Below, in pieces: positions 36,025 through 46,321 of a stretch of DNA of 64,000 nucleotides. A program made the translations under genes and the position numbers. The notes beneath the pieces were generated by a model, which saw nothing but the letters and a program-made list of their open reading frames with translations, made no database searches and was not told the DNA's origin. Source of the stretch: Aralia elata (Eukaryota > Streptophyta > Magnoliopsida > Apiales > Araliaceae); NCBI GenBank assembly GCA_034770075.1, contig CM068383.1:38893222-38957221 (forward strand), given 5' to 3'. Position 1 is the first letter of the stretch, and the number at the start of each line of letters is the position of its first letter.

Positions 36025-38644
36025 TGTGACACCCCCAAATCCGGGTACTTCAGTCCCACAGATTTGGTGTTCACTATTCCATACATTCATAACTAACTAC
36101 CCATAATAAAGAACAATTAAATTAAGCTGAATGAACTATCTTCCCACAATAGGGATTACAACTTAAAATCTCTTAAATAAGAAATTCCCAGGTTATCTAA
36201 CCTTTATTACATCAATGCGGAATTAAAACAGAAAATTAAATAAGTCTTTTTTACAATAAAACATCAAGTAAATAACAAGTCTTTAGCTATTTCTGCATCT
36301 TGCCCTTGCCCTTACTCGTGGACGGCTCGTTCGACTTTTCTGTCTTAGCTGCAATGTTTAATGCAAGAGTGAGTAAATAATTGCCCACAAGTATGATGAC
36401 AATAACATTTAAAAGAAATATATTTCAACTGAGGTATAATAATTTTCTAAATTTAGTCAACAAATAATCAAGGTCTGAAAGCTCGTTAGAATGCTTGATT
36501 CAAGAAAGAATAGATTTCAAGATTTAAAGTTATATCTGAGGGTCATAAGACCTCGAACTATGTCCTAGGTTAACAAGTATTTCTACCGTAACCTTTAACA
36601 GTCTTATAGACTATGGACCATCCATCTCGTACTCAAGGGGATCAGCCCTTTGTACAATGTATTGTGCACAAACATTTTAGCCCTGGCGCGTAATTAATCC
36701 CCTATATTAGGGTTGTTCATCTCAGTTTAGCATCAGAATCCGTACCAAAAGTAACTTGGTTTGGAACAATTTTAAAATATTCTAAGTCTTTAGAACGCTC
36801 ATCAACTAAGGACTAGCTGAATCAATAAGGGTTTGCTAGTCACTAAAGCATTTGATTCATCAATAAAGTCGTACAATAAAATTTATATTCGGAATTTGAA
36901 TAACAATCAATGATTGAATAACATGACTAGAATAAAGCTTAAGCACCTAACATGGTAACAACCTTGCTTGAATAACGATAAGCTAATGTTAACAAACTTG
37001 CTCAATGAAAGTAAACTTGCTTTAAATAAAATAACAAGTTTAAGGGAGGAAAAACTTGCCTCATACGTAGATTACAGATTTAAATTCACGATCCTTAATC
37101 AACCTATACATTTTGATTATAAAATGGTAACAATAATTAGCGACAGGATTATATGCATTTTAGGATTTGTTCTTATCCTATTTCATTGAACATATCAAAT
37201 ATCATTTGCTATTCATTAAATATTAAATTATCACTCATTGTAGTATCTTATTTATTATTAAATACTTTAATCTAAATTTTAATCATGTACACGGCAACAC
37301 ATAAAAAAAATAAAAATTTTCAGTTACTGTTCCACCACCGGGGCGGTGGATTTCTATACAAAAACGTCGTCGGGGCGAGGAAACTAGTTCAACTACACCG
37401 CCAGGGCGGTAGACTCGACTGACACCTTCTACAATTCGCGAACCAGTGACATTCTAGGCCAAAATTTCCAAATTCTACCATCCAACACATAATTAAACAT
37501 ACCCAGACATCAAACATGTTATAAAACAATTACCCAACATGTTTCTAAACATTCTAACCATTATAATACACATAATCACCCAATTAGAACCCAAAATTCT
37601 CTGTTTAAACAAAATATTCATGGTTTAGCCATTTAAATGAAATCAATCACTGTAAATTCATCTCTAAACCATTTTAATCCATTCCACTTACATTCTTTTT
37701 GTTTTTCATCATATTATCATAATCAAGCGTCAATGTACCGATTAATAATCAATTTGAGCATCAATTTTCATACATATATGCCATACATGAATGTAAAGCT
37801 CTATAAAACTAAAAACTCAATTTTAAAGCATGCTTTCATAGATTAACTCTTTCAAATTAGTTTATAAACATCATATAATCACCTAACACATGCTTACTAT
37901 CAATTACATCAAGTAATTCATATTTTGAGCCAATAAATTTTATACAGAGAAATAAAATAATGAAATACAGTGAAGAACTTTTAACAAAACTAACAAGAAT
38001 TATACCTTCAATTCTTTCTTGAACTTTAGCTAGATGATGAAAATCACTTAGAAATCCTCTTTTGATTTTAGAACTCTTCTCTCCAATCTCCAAACTCTTC
38101 TCTCAATATCTCTCTATTCTTTCTTTGTTAAAACTCTGTTCTTCCTTCTTTGAGCTTAGAAAAACAACTGATAGCCTTTATTTTATTTTTTAACGTAACT
38201 TAGCTTTTAATCAGTCAATTGTAGAAACCAAGAGTTAGGCCTTGTTTGGCAAACTCAAATGCACAATAATCCATTTTTACCAACCAAGGGTCACAAGGCC
38301 TTGTTTGGTTTATCCAAAATAAAACCCTTTCTCATTTATTTTAATAATCCACTATACTATATAGTTTTAATTGTCACACTTCTACTTTAATTAAACTTAA
38401 ATAAATTATCTTATTCAAATAAGTCCTTTATTCAATTATTTAATCATCTAATTTAATTATTAAATTAAATTAGAATAATCATATCAAATCACATTCAAAT
38501 AACATTTAACATAATTACACTTAACATGAATTATTCCACCATAACTTTATAAATTATTTATTTTACTCAATAAATAAATTAACAAAAATATATATATAAC
38601 TCAATAAATATTTTTATTCATTCACAAAAATCGCATTCGTTACA
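36025..38644 (-). mobile_element. 3' LTR of the Tekay/Del chromovirus (2620 bp)
   Basis: On the minus strand it runs from TGTAACGAATGCG (38644) to GGGGGTGTCACA (36025), next to the PPT. It is nearly identical to the 5' LTR (44726-46321 plus 57390-58463), which is about 50 bp longer because of an extra stretch of GC-rich modules. A GC-rich module lies at 37331-37415. Confidence 0.92.
37331..37415. repeat. GC-rich module in the 3' LTR
   Basis: CCACCGCCGGGGCGG-type palindromes with TCGTCGGGGCGAG and CCGCCAGGGCGG are spaced by AT-rich segments (TTTCTATACAAAAA, AACTAGTTCAACTA). The matching 5' LTR has more copies. Confidence 0.85.
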
Positions 38645-38740
38645 TCCTTCCCTCCTTAAAAGGATTCTGTCCCCAGAATCACAACGCAATTAACTCGTCC
38701 GTTACATTCTCCCCTCCTTACAATGATTTTGTCCGCAGAA
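38645..38740 (-). promoter_or_regulatory. Two successive polypurine tracts, each followed by TGTAACG
   Basis: On the minus strand the PPT at 38658-38645 (TAAGGAGGGAAGGA) abuts the LTR start TGTAACG. Sixty-two bases upstream is a second PPT (38720-38707, TAAGGAGGGGAGAA), also followed by TGTAACG. Each PPT is preceded by a GATTCTG...CAGAATC-type dyad (GATTCTGGGGACAGAATCC; the upstream one is GATTCTGCGGACAAAATCA). Confidence 0.85.
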
Positions 38741-38754
38741 TCGCGATACAAAGA

Positions 38755-39284
38755 TTAAACAAATAATTGAGGATAACTTTGCATCATTTTCTCTTCGAGT
38801 TCCCACGTAGCTTCTTCAGCGTTGTGGTTCCTCCAGATTACCTTAACAGAAGGTATCACTTTATTTCTGAGAACTTGCTCTTTCCTGTCAATTATCTGCA
38901 CAGGAACCTCTTCATAGGACAAATCTTTCTCAAATTGTATCGGTTCATATTCTATAACATGTTTATAATCGGGCTTATATGGTCGTAGCACCGATATATG
39001 AAAGACATTGTGAATGTGGGCTAACTCGGGAGGTAAAGCTACTTCATAAGCCACCTCTCCTACTCTTTTCAACACCTCAAAAGGTCCAATAAATCTCGGG
39101 CTCAGCTTACCCTTTTTGCCAAATCTGATCTTCCCCTTCCAGGGAGATACTTTGAGAAATACAAAATTGTCGACATCGAATTCTCTATTCTGCCTGTGCT
39201 TATTTGCATATTTCTTCTATCTGTCTTGAGCAGCTAACAATCTAGCTCTTATCACCTTGACGATTTCAGCAGTTTGTTGTACCA
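38755..39284 (-). pseudogene. Integrase C-terminal region and chromodomain
   Basis: This is the C-terminal end of pol. After two stops (before LVQQTAE and after AAQDR) the reading passes FLKVSPWKGKIRFG, LSPRFIGPFEVLKRVGEVAY and LPPELAHIHNVFHISVL, the GPF/Y module of integrase. The chromodomain follows: EVPVQIIDRKEQVLRNK, IPSVKVIWRNHNAEEATWE, then a terminal helix to 38755. In chromoviruses this domain reads histone marks and directs integration into heterochromatin. The aromatic cage looks reduced, as is usual for Tekay/Del (group II-type) chromodomains. Start chosen at the integrase stop. Confidence 0.85.
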
Positions 39285-40260
39285 GCTAGGGTCCCAATAG
39301 TCGACGTTCACCAACCTCGTCCCAGCATAACGGAGTTCTGCACTTCCTTCCATACAATGCTTCGTAGGGCGGCATGCCGATACTTGCGTGATGACTATTG
39401 TTATAAGCAAACTCGACCAGAGGTAAATGATCATCCCAATTGCCTTTAAAATCCATGACGCACGCCCTTAACATATCCTCTAATGTTTGAATTATTCTTT
39501 CACTCTGACCATCGGTTTGAGGATGATACGCAGTACTCATTCTCAACTGCGTCCCCAAACAAGCTTGCAGACTCCTCCAAAATTTTGATGTGAAACGTGG
39601 ATCTCTGTCTGACACTATTGATACTGGAACTCCATGCCTTGAGATAATCTCCTTGACGTATAACTTTGCCAGCTGATCCAAAGTGAATCTGATTTTGATT
39701 GGCAAGAAATGCGCTGATTTCGTTAGTCGGTCCACTATAACCCATATTGCGTCATAACCCTTCTGAGTAGTTGGAAGCCCTACCACGAAGTCCATCGTGA
39801 TATGCTCCCACTTCCATTCTGGTATCTCCAAGGGCTGTAACAAACCACTTGGTCGTTGATGCTCTGCTTTGACTTTCTGACAAGTTAAGCACTTCGCAAC
39901 ACACTCAGCAACTTCCCTTTTCATGTTTGGCCACCAGAAATGTTGGCGAAGATCCTGGTACATCTTTGTACTTCCCGGGTGAATCGAAAATTTTGAACTA
40001 TGAGCTTCGTTCAAAATCTCCTCTCTGATCTCCAGCACTGACGGAACCCAGATTCTACCTTCAAATCTAAGCAACCCTTCAGTATCAATTTTATATTTAA
40101 GCTTCTCACCTTCAAGCACTCTTTTTCGTATATTAATACACTCCTCATCCTGGAGTTGCGCTTCCTTCACTTTGTCCATCAGAGTTGATTGGGTTTCCAT
40201 CTGGAATATTTTTTCATTCGGCTCCGCCTGACACTTCACTTCCAACTCCAACTTTGTCAT
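39285..40260 (-). pseudogene. Integrase of the chromovirus (nearly intact)
   Basis: The integrase inserts the cDNA into the genome. This 324-residue open piece has the HHCC zinc finger (H in AHSSKFSIHPG, then CVAKCLTCQ). It also has the D,D-35-E core: first aspartate in TMDFVVGLP, second in VSDRDPRFTS, glutamate in SERIIQTLEDM. FAYNNSHHASIGMPPYEALYG follows (written here as two overlapping known motifs, FAYNNSHH and PPYEALYGRKC). All three catalytic residues are present. It is out of frame with the RNase H end by a shift near 40230-40260 and ends at a stop after ERRLLGP. Alone it could not be made as part of Pol. Confidence 0.9.
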
Positions 40261-40668
40261 TTCCTCTAATGAGCTTCTCCTGAGCAGTTAACAAAAATAA
40301 CTTTTCCCGACCTTTCCTGCTCAAAGCGTCGGCAACCACGTTAGCTTTACCCGGATAATAAAGAATCTCACAGTCATAATCCTTGATAAGCTCCAACCAC
40401 CTCCTCTGACATATATTCAAATCCTTCTGTGTGAAAATATATTTCAGACTTTTATGGTCTGTGTGTATCTCACACTTCTTCCCATAGAGATAGTGCCTCC
40501 AAATTTTCAAAGCAAACACCACGGCTGCTAACTCCAAATCATGGGTTGGATACCCTTTTTCATAGTCTTTTAATTGGCACGATGCATATGCAATAACCTT
40601 ACCATTTTGCATAAGCACACAACCAAGTCCTTTATGCGATGCGTCACTATACACCACAAAATTCCCTG
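40214..40668 (-). pseudogene. RNase H domain of the chromovirus
   Basis: RNase H removes the RNA strand during cDNA synthesis. The piece holds the four acidic positions: FVVYSDASHKGLGC, ELAAVVFALKIW, IHTDHKSLKYIF and VVADALSRK. It is open from 40668 to about 40230. Its N-terminal junction to RT is replaced by a 150-bp fragment of the element's own LTR, which places stops between RT and RNase H. Confidence 0.9.
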
Positions 40669-40827
40669 ATACCAACCTGTGACACCCCCAAATCCGGGTA
40701 CTTCAGTCCCACAGATTTGGTGTTCATTATTCCATACATTCATAACTAACTACCCATAATAAAGAACAATTAAATTAAGCTGAATGAACTATCTTCCCAC
40801 AATAGGGATTACAACTTAAAATCTCTT
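40669..40827 (-). repeat. LTR-end fragment patched between RT and RNase H
   Basis: 40678-40827 repeats the terminal 150 bp of the LTR (the low-coordinate ends at 36025 and 44726). The bases next to it, 40669-40677 (ATACCAACC), are those of the LTR-PBS junction. The other border is at CTCTT, shared by LTR and pol. It replaces the few codons that normally join RT to RNase H. Confidence 0.92.
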
Positions 40828-41600
40828 CTTTAATTCTTGGAAACTCTCTTCACACTTCTCCGTCCAAACAAACTTCACTGATTTTTTTGTCAAATTCGTC
40901 AACGGAGTGGCGATCCTGGAGAAATCTTGAATAAAACGCCTATAATAACCTGCCAAACCTAGGAAATTCCTCACTTCTGATGGTGTCTTCGGTTGATCCC
41001 AGTTCACCACAGCTTCAACTTTTGATGGATCCACCGATATTCCATCTTTATTAATCACATGCCCAAGAAATTGCGCACGCTCCAACCAAAATTTGAACTT
41101 TGAAAATTTTACATACAATTTTTCTCTTTCCTTAACACCTCCAATGTCACCCTCGAGTGTTCCACGTGTTCTTCCTGAGTTTTGGAATATACCAAAATAT
41201 CGTCTATGAATACCACTACTAAATTATCCAAAAATGGTTTAAACACTCTATTCATTAAATCCATAAATGTTGCAGGTGCGTTTGTTAAGCCAAATGACAT
41301 AACCAAAAACTCATAGTGACCATATCTAGTTCGAAACGCCGTCTTTGGTATGTCTTCCTTCCTCACCTTTAACTGATGGTACCCACTTCGCAGATCTATC
41401 TTTGAAAAATATCTCGCTCCCTTCAGTTGGTCAAATACGTCATCGATCCTTGGCAACGAATACTTGTTTTTCATCGTGACCTTGTTCAACTCTCTATAAT
41501 CCATGCAAAGACGCATTGATCCGTCCTTCTTCTTGACGAATAACACCGGCGCTCCCCAAGGCGAAACACTCGGTTGAATATACTTTTTATCCAGCAGTTC
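40828..41600 (-). pseudogene. Reverse transcriptase of the chromovirus, one frameshift
   Basis: RT copies element RNA into cDNA in the particle. Motifs in order: SMRLCMDYRELNKVT, SLPRIDDVFDQL, KIDLRSGYHQLKV, AFRTRYGHYEFLVMSFGL (near TNAPATFMDLMN), then VVFIDDILVYS with the catalytic D-D intact. A shift near 41110 separates this from YVKFSKFKFWLERAQFLGHV, NFLGLAGYYRRFIQDFS and SFQELKKRF. A TAA near 41600 separates the piece from the upstream pol. The C-terminal end runs directly into the LTR patch. Confidence 0.92.
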
Positions 41601-42330
41601 TTACAATTGCACCATCAACTCCTTCATTTCTACCGGAACCATTCGGTACGGGGCTTTTGATATAGGGGTTGTACCCGGTGCTAGATCAATTACAAATTCA
41701 ATTTCCCTATCTGGCGGTAATCCCGGCAAATCATCAGGAAACACGTCCGCAAAATCCCTAACAACCGGTATCTCCTCCAACTTTGCACTCATCTTTCGTG
41801 TATCGACTATGTAGGCTAGATAACCTACACACCCTTGTCTCAACATCTTCCTGGCCTGCATCACCGTCAAACAACTCATTTATCTAGGTGACTTGCTGCC
41901 ATAAAACACTACATTCGATGGGGTCTTAAGGTTCACACACTTCCTTTGACAGTCAATAACTGCCCCATGGTTGAACAACCAATCCATTCCCAAAATAACG
42001 TCAAACTCCTCAAGACAAATTGGGATTAAATTTACTGTCATTACAAGACCCTTAATATCTATCTGGCAGTTCTTGTGAACAAACTTAACATAAATCACTT
42101 CCCTATTCGCAATTTCTACATTCATAGGATAATCTAACTCTTCCTGAGGTAACTCTAATTTCCTAGCAAAATCATCGGATATAAATGAACAAATAGCACC
42201 CGAATCAAATAATACGTAAGTATTTACACTATTGACTGGAATGATACCTGATAATACATCCTTTGACTGCACAGCATCCTGCACCGTCATGTTGAATGTT
42301 CGAGCGGTAGGTCGATTGGATGGCGTCGGT
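41601..42330 (-). pseudogene. Aspartic protease and pol N-terminus of the chromovirus
   Basis: The protease motif VLFDSGAICSFIS has D-S-G in place of the D-S/T-G-A-T seen in relatives. It is followed by a second strand with ICLEEFDVILGMDWL. A stop at 41880 lies before MSCLTVMQARKML. The linker VRDFADVFPDDLPGLPPDRE leads to RT. The chain processes Gag-Pol and would lie in one frame with gag in an intact copy. Confidence 0.8.
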
Positions 42331-43366
42331 CCAGTGATAGTCAAATTGCCTCCACCACCGCTACCCTTTCCTCCACTTGCACTACCTATAGCTTTCTTAG
42401 GGCAATCTCGAGCAAAGTGATCCTTCGACCCGCAAATAAAACATGCGCCCTTCTTCGAACTAGGACAATTTGGTGCGATATGACCCTCCTGTCCGCAGTT
42501 AAAGCATACTCTCTTACCCTTCAAACAAACACCCACATGATTCTTTCCACAGCTACTGCATGCCTCCACCTTCTTTTTCTGATTTCCTAGCTGACTGCCA
42601 CCAGAGTTACTATCACTCCACTTTCTCTTTTGATTACTGCCACCATGGCTACCACTCGCCTTATTATCATTCTCACTCTTCTTTTTCTTCTGCTCTTGAT
42701 TGTATTTAGACAGAGCATCACTCCCCCTTCAGCGATAATCGCCTTTTCTAACACTACTGCAAATAAATTCAGTTGAAACATCGAAACTCGGCTATACAGC
42801 CAGGGTTTCAATCCCTGCTCAAACCTTCTAGCATTTCGCTCATCCGTATTAACTTGATATGGCGCAAACCTCGCCAACTCGTTAAATCTTGCAGCATAAT
42901 CAGGCACCGTCATGGTACCTTGCTTCAACTCCAGAAATTGCACCTCCATCTGATTCTGTGCGCTTGCCGAAAAATAAGTCTCAAAAAACATCTCCTTAAA
43001 TCGTTCCCACGGTATTATCCCCTGACCACCTCGAGTTTTGTTAGCTTGCCACTAGTAACTTGCTTCTGATTTGAGCATAAATGTTGCAAATGCAGTCTTC
43101 TGGTCCTCGTTGACCCTAGCGACATCAAACACTTTCTCCATCTCCATGACCCAAGTTTGTGCTTCGATCGGATTCATAGACCCTTGAAATTCTGGGGGTC
43201 CAACAGCCTTGAAGTCTTTGAAAGTCATGGCCTGAGCTTGGGGTTGATTCGCAAATGCTCCTGTTAGCAAGTTTACCAACTGCTACATTGGATTAGCGTT
43301 GGCTTCTTCGTTGTTATTGGTGGATCCGTCAGGGGTCTGTTGATGGGTTTGTCTTCTTGGCGGCAT
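42331..43366 (-). pseudogene. gag: gag of the chromovirus, two stops and one frameshift
   Basis: It starts with MPPRRQTHQQ at 43366. A TAG lies at codon 29 or so (after NANPM), and a second stop is within LKSEASY-x-WQAN near 43053. The core reads PPEFQGSMNPIEAQTWVMEM and NELARFAPYQV / ARRFEQGLKPW. A one-base shift near 42725 leads into a basic linker and two zinc knuckles, CFNCGQEGHIAPNC and CFICGSKDHFARDC, preceded by a C-x2-C-x3-H-x4-C motif (CSSCGKNHVGVC). Same type as the gag at 1329-2288. Confidence 0.88.
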
Positions 43367-43656
43367 ATTACTGTCAAGAATTCGCGTTATTAGATTATTG
43401 CTCAATTACTTAAGCATTTAAGTCTTAACTTAAACATTTATAAATAACACTTAACACATAGCACATCTGATAAATTTTCGCATTTTATTCATTTACTGCT
43501 TCAAAACTTAACATAGATAGCATTATAGTTATTTACATCATCTATCCTGAAATCATAAAATTCCAGGATTACATCATTATTCTATCCCATTATACAAACT
43601 GGGATTTACAACTTATTAACTTCATAGATTTTTATATTAGCACATCTAATCATAAT

Positions 43657-44489
43657 CTACGATGACATTTCACGGTGCACAGCTTCCTCGCGTTCTTGCT
43701 CCATAATACGAGTCACCATCCTTCGATCCATCATATGCCGGGGTTGATCATCGAACTGCACTGATTGACGATGAACTCGATCCTGAGCTCTATCGATTGT
43801 GGTGTGAAAAATATACTCCATCTCATCAATCTTGGCCTTCTTTGACTGCACCTCACATTCAACACGATCTGCGCAATTAGCCTCCCTCAACCAAGCGTCT
43901 TCAGCTCTAGCCCGCTTAGCTGTCTCCTCTTTCAATTCATCTCGTATAATTTCATTCCTAGCCAATAACCGACCTCGTCGGTACTCAGACTGAGCTAGTC
44001 TCTGATCGACATCCGCAAGACGTGATGAAAGGTCTTAGATCTCGACATCCTTCTGCTCTAAAGCGGTTTGACATTCCACAACTTGATCTTCTAACTCCTT
44101 TTTTGGCTCTCTTCCTGAACCAGCTTCCACTCCACGTCCCCAAGACGTATATCAAGCTCCTCAATCTCATTATTCTTCTGCTCTATGGTAGTCTGACGAT
44201 CTGCCACCTGCTCCTCCAACTCCTCCACTCTATCCTACAACTCTATGTTGCGGTTATACACCTTCTCATACATCTGAACACCTAAGGAAGATAATGGTAT
44301 CTCCTCAGGGTCTTCTTCCTCCTCCTCAATCTCCTCCGGATCCTCCTCAGGATCGGTCTCAGGCTCGTACTCGGGACCTACAACTATGATCAATGGGGAT
44401 GGCTCCCTCTGCACTAGCTGCTCTCGAACTACATGAATATCCCGGGGCTCCTCCTCCCTAGCCTGGCTGGATCCTCCTATATCAGTCAT
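43657..44489 (-). pseudogene. Acidic coiled-coil frame upstream of gag, broken
   Basis: Starting MTDIGGSSQARE at 44489, the first 84 residues are rich in Glu, Asp and Pro, including a run of nearly pure EEE/EDPEE. Beyond a TAG (44235-44237) the frame goes on with heptad-like coiled coil (VEELEEQVADRQ, NNEIEELDIRLGDVEW). It passes through a one-base shift in an A-run near 44100 and a further TAA. It then continues in a Lys/Arg/Glu-rich helix (RDELKEETAKRARAEDAWL) to 43657. I do not recognise a family. It lies between PBS and gag, an unusual place for an extra frame. It could be a scaffold or Gag-associated protein, but that is a guess. Confidence 0.6.
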
Positions 44490-44704
44490 CCTGCCACCAA
44501 AATTTTAAGTTTTAATTACTACTCGATAGTACTCGCGAGCACTTAAGTTTGTTATCAAGTAAGCACATAACACGTAATCATTTTATTGTCTTTTATGAAT
44601 TTCCGTAATCCATTCCGTAGAACTCGATAAGAGTTTATCACCACTATATTCTCTATTTTCCAAAAGCTACTACCCTAAGGTTTTCCCAACCTAGAGGTTC
44701 ATAA
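44490..44704 (-). other. Short leader between PBS and the coiled-coil frame
   Basis: No gene. It contains ACCTAGAGGTTCATAACC-type sequence next to the PBS. Confidence 0.6.
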
Positions 44705-44723
44705 CCTACAGCTCTAATACCAA
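44705..44723 (-). promoter_or_regulatory. Primer binding site of the chromovirus
   Basis: The minus strand reads TTGGTATTAGAGCTGTAGG, two bases inside the 5' LTR end. It resembles the initiator tRNA-Met site TGGTATCAGAGC with one change. Confidence 0.8.
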
Positions 44724-46029
44724 CCTGTGACACCCCCAAATCCGGGTACTTCAGTCCCACAGATTTGGTGTTCACTATTCCATACATTCATAACTAACTA
44801 CCCATAATAAAGAACAATTAAATTAAGCTAAATGAACTATCTTCCCACAATAGGGATTACAACTTAAAATCTCTTAAATAAGAAATTCCCAGGTTATCTA
44901 ACCTTTATTACATCATTGCGGAATTAAAACAGAAAATTAAATAAGTCTTTTTACAATAAAACATCAAGTAAATAACAAGTCTTTAGCTATTTCTGCATCT
45001 TGCCCTTGCCCTTACTCGTGGACGGCCCGTCCGACTTTTCTGTCTTAGCTGCAATGTTTAATGCAAGAGTGAGCAAACAATTGCCCACAAGTATGATGAC
45101 AATAACATTTAAATGAAATAGATTTCAACTGAGGTATAATAATTTTCTGAATTTAGTCAACAAATAATCAAGGTCTGAAAGCTCGTTAGAATGCTTGATT
45201 CAAGAAAGAATAGATTTCAAGATTTAAAGTTATATCTAAGGGTCATAAGACCTCGAACTATGTCCTAGGTTAACAAGTATTTCTACCGTAACCTTTAACA
45301 ATCTTATAGACTATGGACCATCCATCTCGTACTCAGGGGGATCAGCCCTTTGTACAATGTATTCTGCACAAATATTTTAACGCTGGCGCGTAATTAATCC
45401 CCTATATTAGGGTTGTTCATCTCAGTTTAGCATCAGAATCCGTACCAAAAGGAACTTGGTTTGGAACAATTTTAAAATATTCTAAGTCTTTAGAACGCTC
45501 ATCAACTGAGGACTAGCTGAATCAATAAAGGTTTGCTAGTCACTAAAGCATTTGATTCATCAATAAAGTCGTACAATAAAATTTATATTCGGAATTTGAA
45601 TAACAATCAATGATCGAATAACATGACTAGAATAAAGCTTAAGCACCTAACATGGTAACAACCTTGCTTGAATAACGATAAGCTAAGGTTAACAAACTTG
45701 CTCAATGAAAGTAAACTTGCTTTAAATAAAATAACAAGTTTAAGGGAGGAAAAACTTGCCTCATACGTAGATTACAGATTTAAATTCACGTTCCTTAATC
45801 AACCTATACATTTTAATTATAAAATGGTAACAATAATTAGCTACAGGATTATATGCATTTTAGGATTTGTTCTTATCCTATTTCATTTAACATATCAAAT
45901 ATCATTTGCTATTCATTAAATATTAAATTACCACTCATTGTAGTATCTTATTTATTATTAAATACTTTAATCTAAATTTTAATCATGTACACGGCAACAC
46001 ATAAAAAAAATAAAAATTTTCAGTTATTG

Positions 46030-46160
46030 TTCCACCGCCGGGGCGGTGGATTTCTATACAAAAACGTCGTCGGGGCGAGGAAACTAGTTCAACTACACCG
46101 CCGGGGCGACAGGACCGCCGGGGCGAGATTTCTAGTTCATTTCTACCGCCGGGGTGGTAA
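46030..46160. repeat. GC-rich module in the 5' LTR, expanded
   Basis: Cores CCGCCGGGGCGG, CGTCGGGGCGAGG, CCGCCGGGGCGACAGG, CCGCCGGGGCGAG and CCGCCGGGGTGG are separated by short AT-rich spacers. The 3' LTR has three cores. Confidence 0.88.
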
Positions 46161-46321
46161 ACTCGACTAACACCTTCTACAATTCGCGAACCAGTGACAT
46201 TCTAGGCCAAAATTTCTAAATTCTACCATCCAACACATAAATTAAACATACCCAGACATCAAACATGTTATAAAACAATTACCCAACATGTTTCAAAATA
46301 TTCTAACCATTATAATACACA

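Noticed and set aside
37637..37846. 69-codon frame seen identically at 57454-57663
   Set aside because: Lies in the two LTRs of the chromovirus; the identity reflects LTR identity, not coding constraint.
42232..42420. Plus-strand frame across the zinc-knuckle region of the chromovirus
   Set aside because: Shadow of the minus-strand gag.
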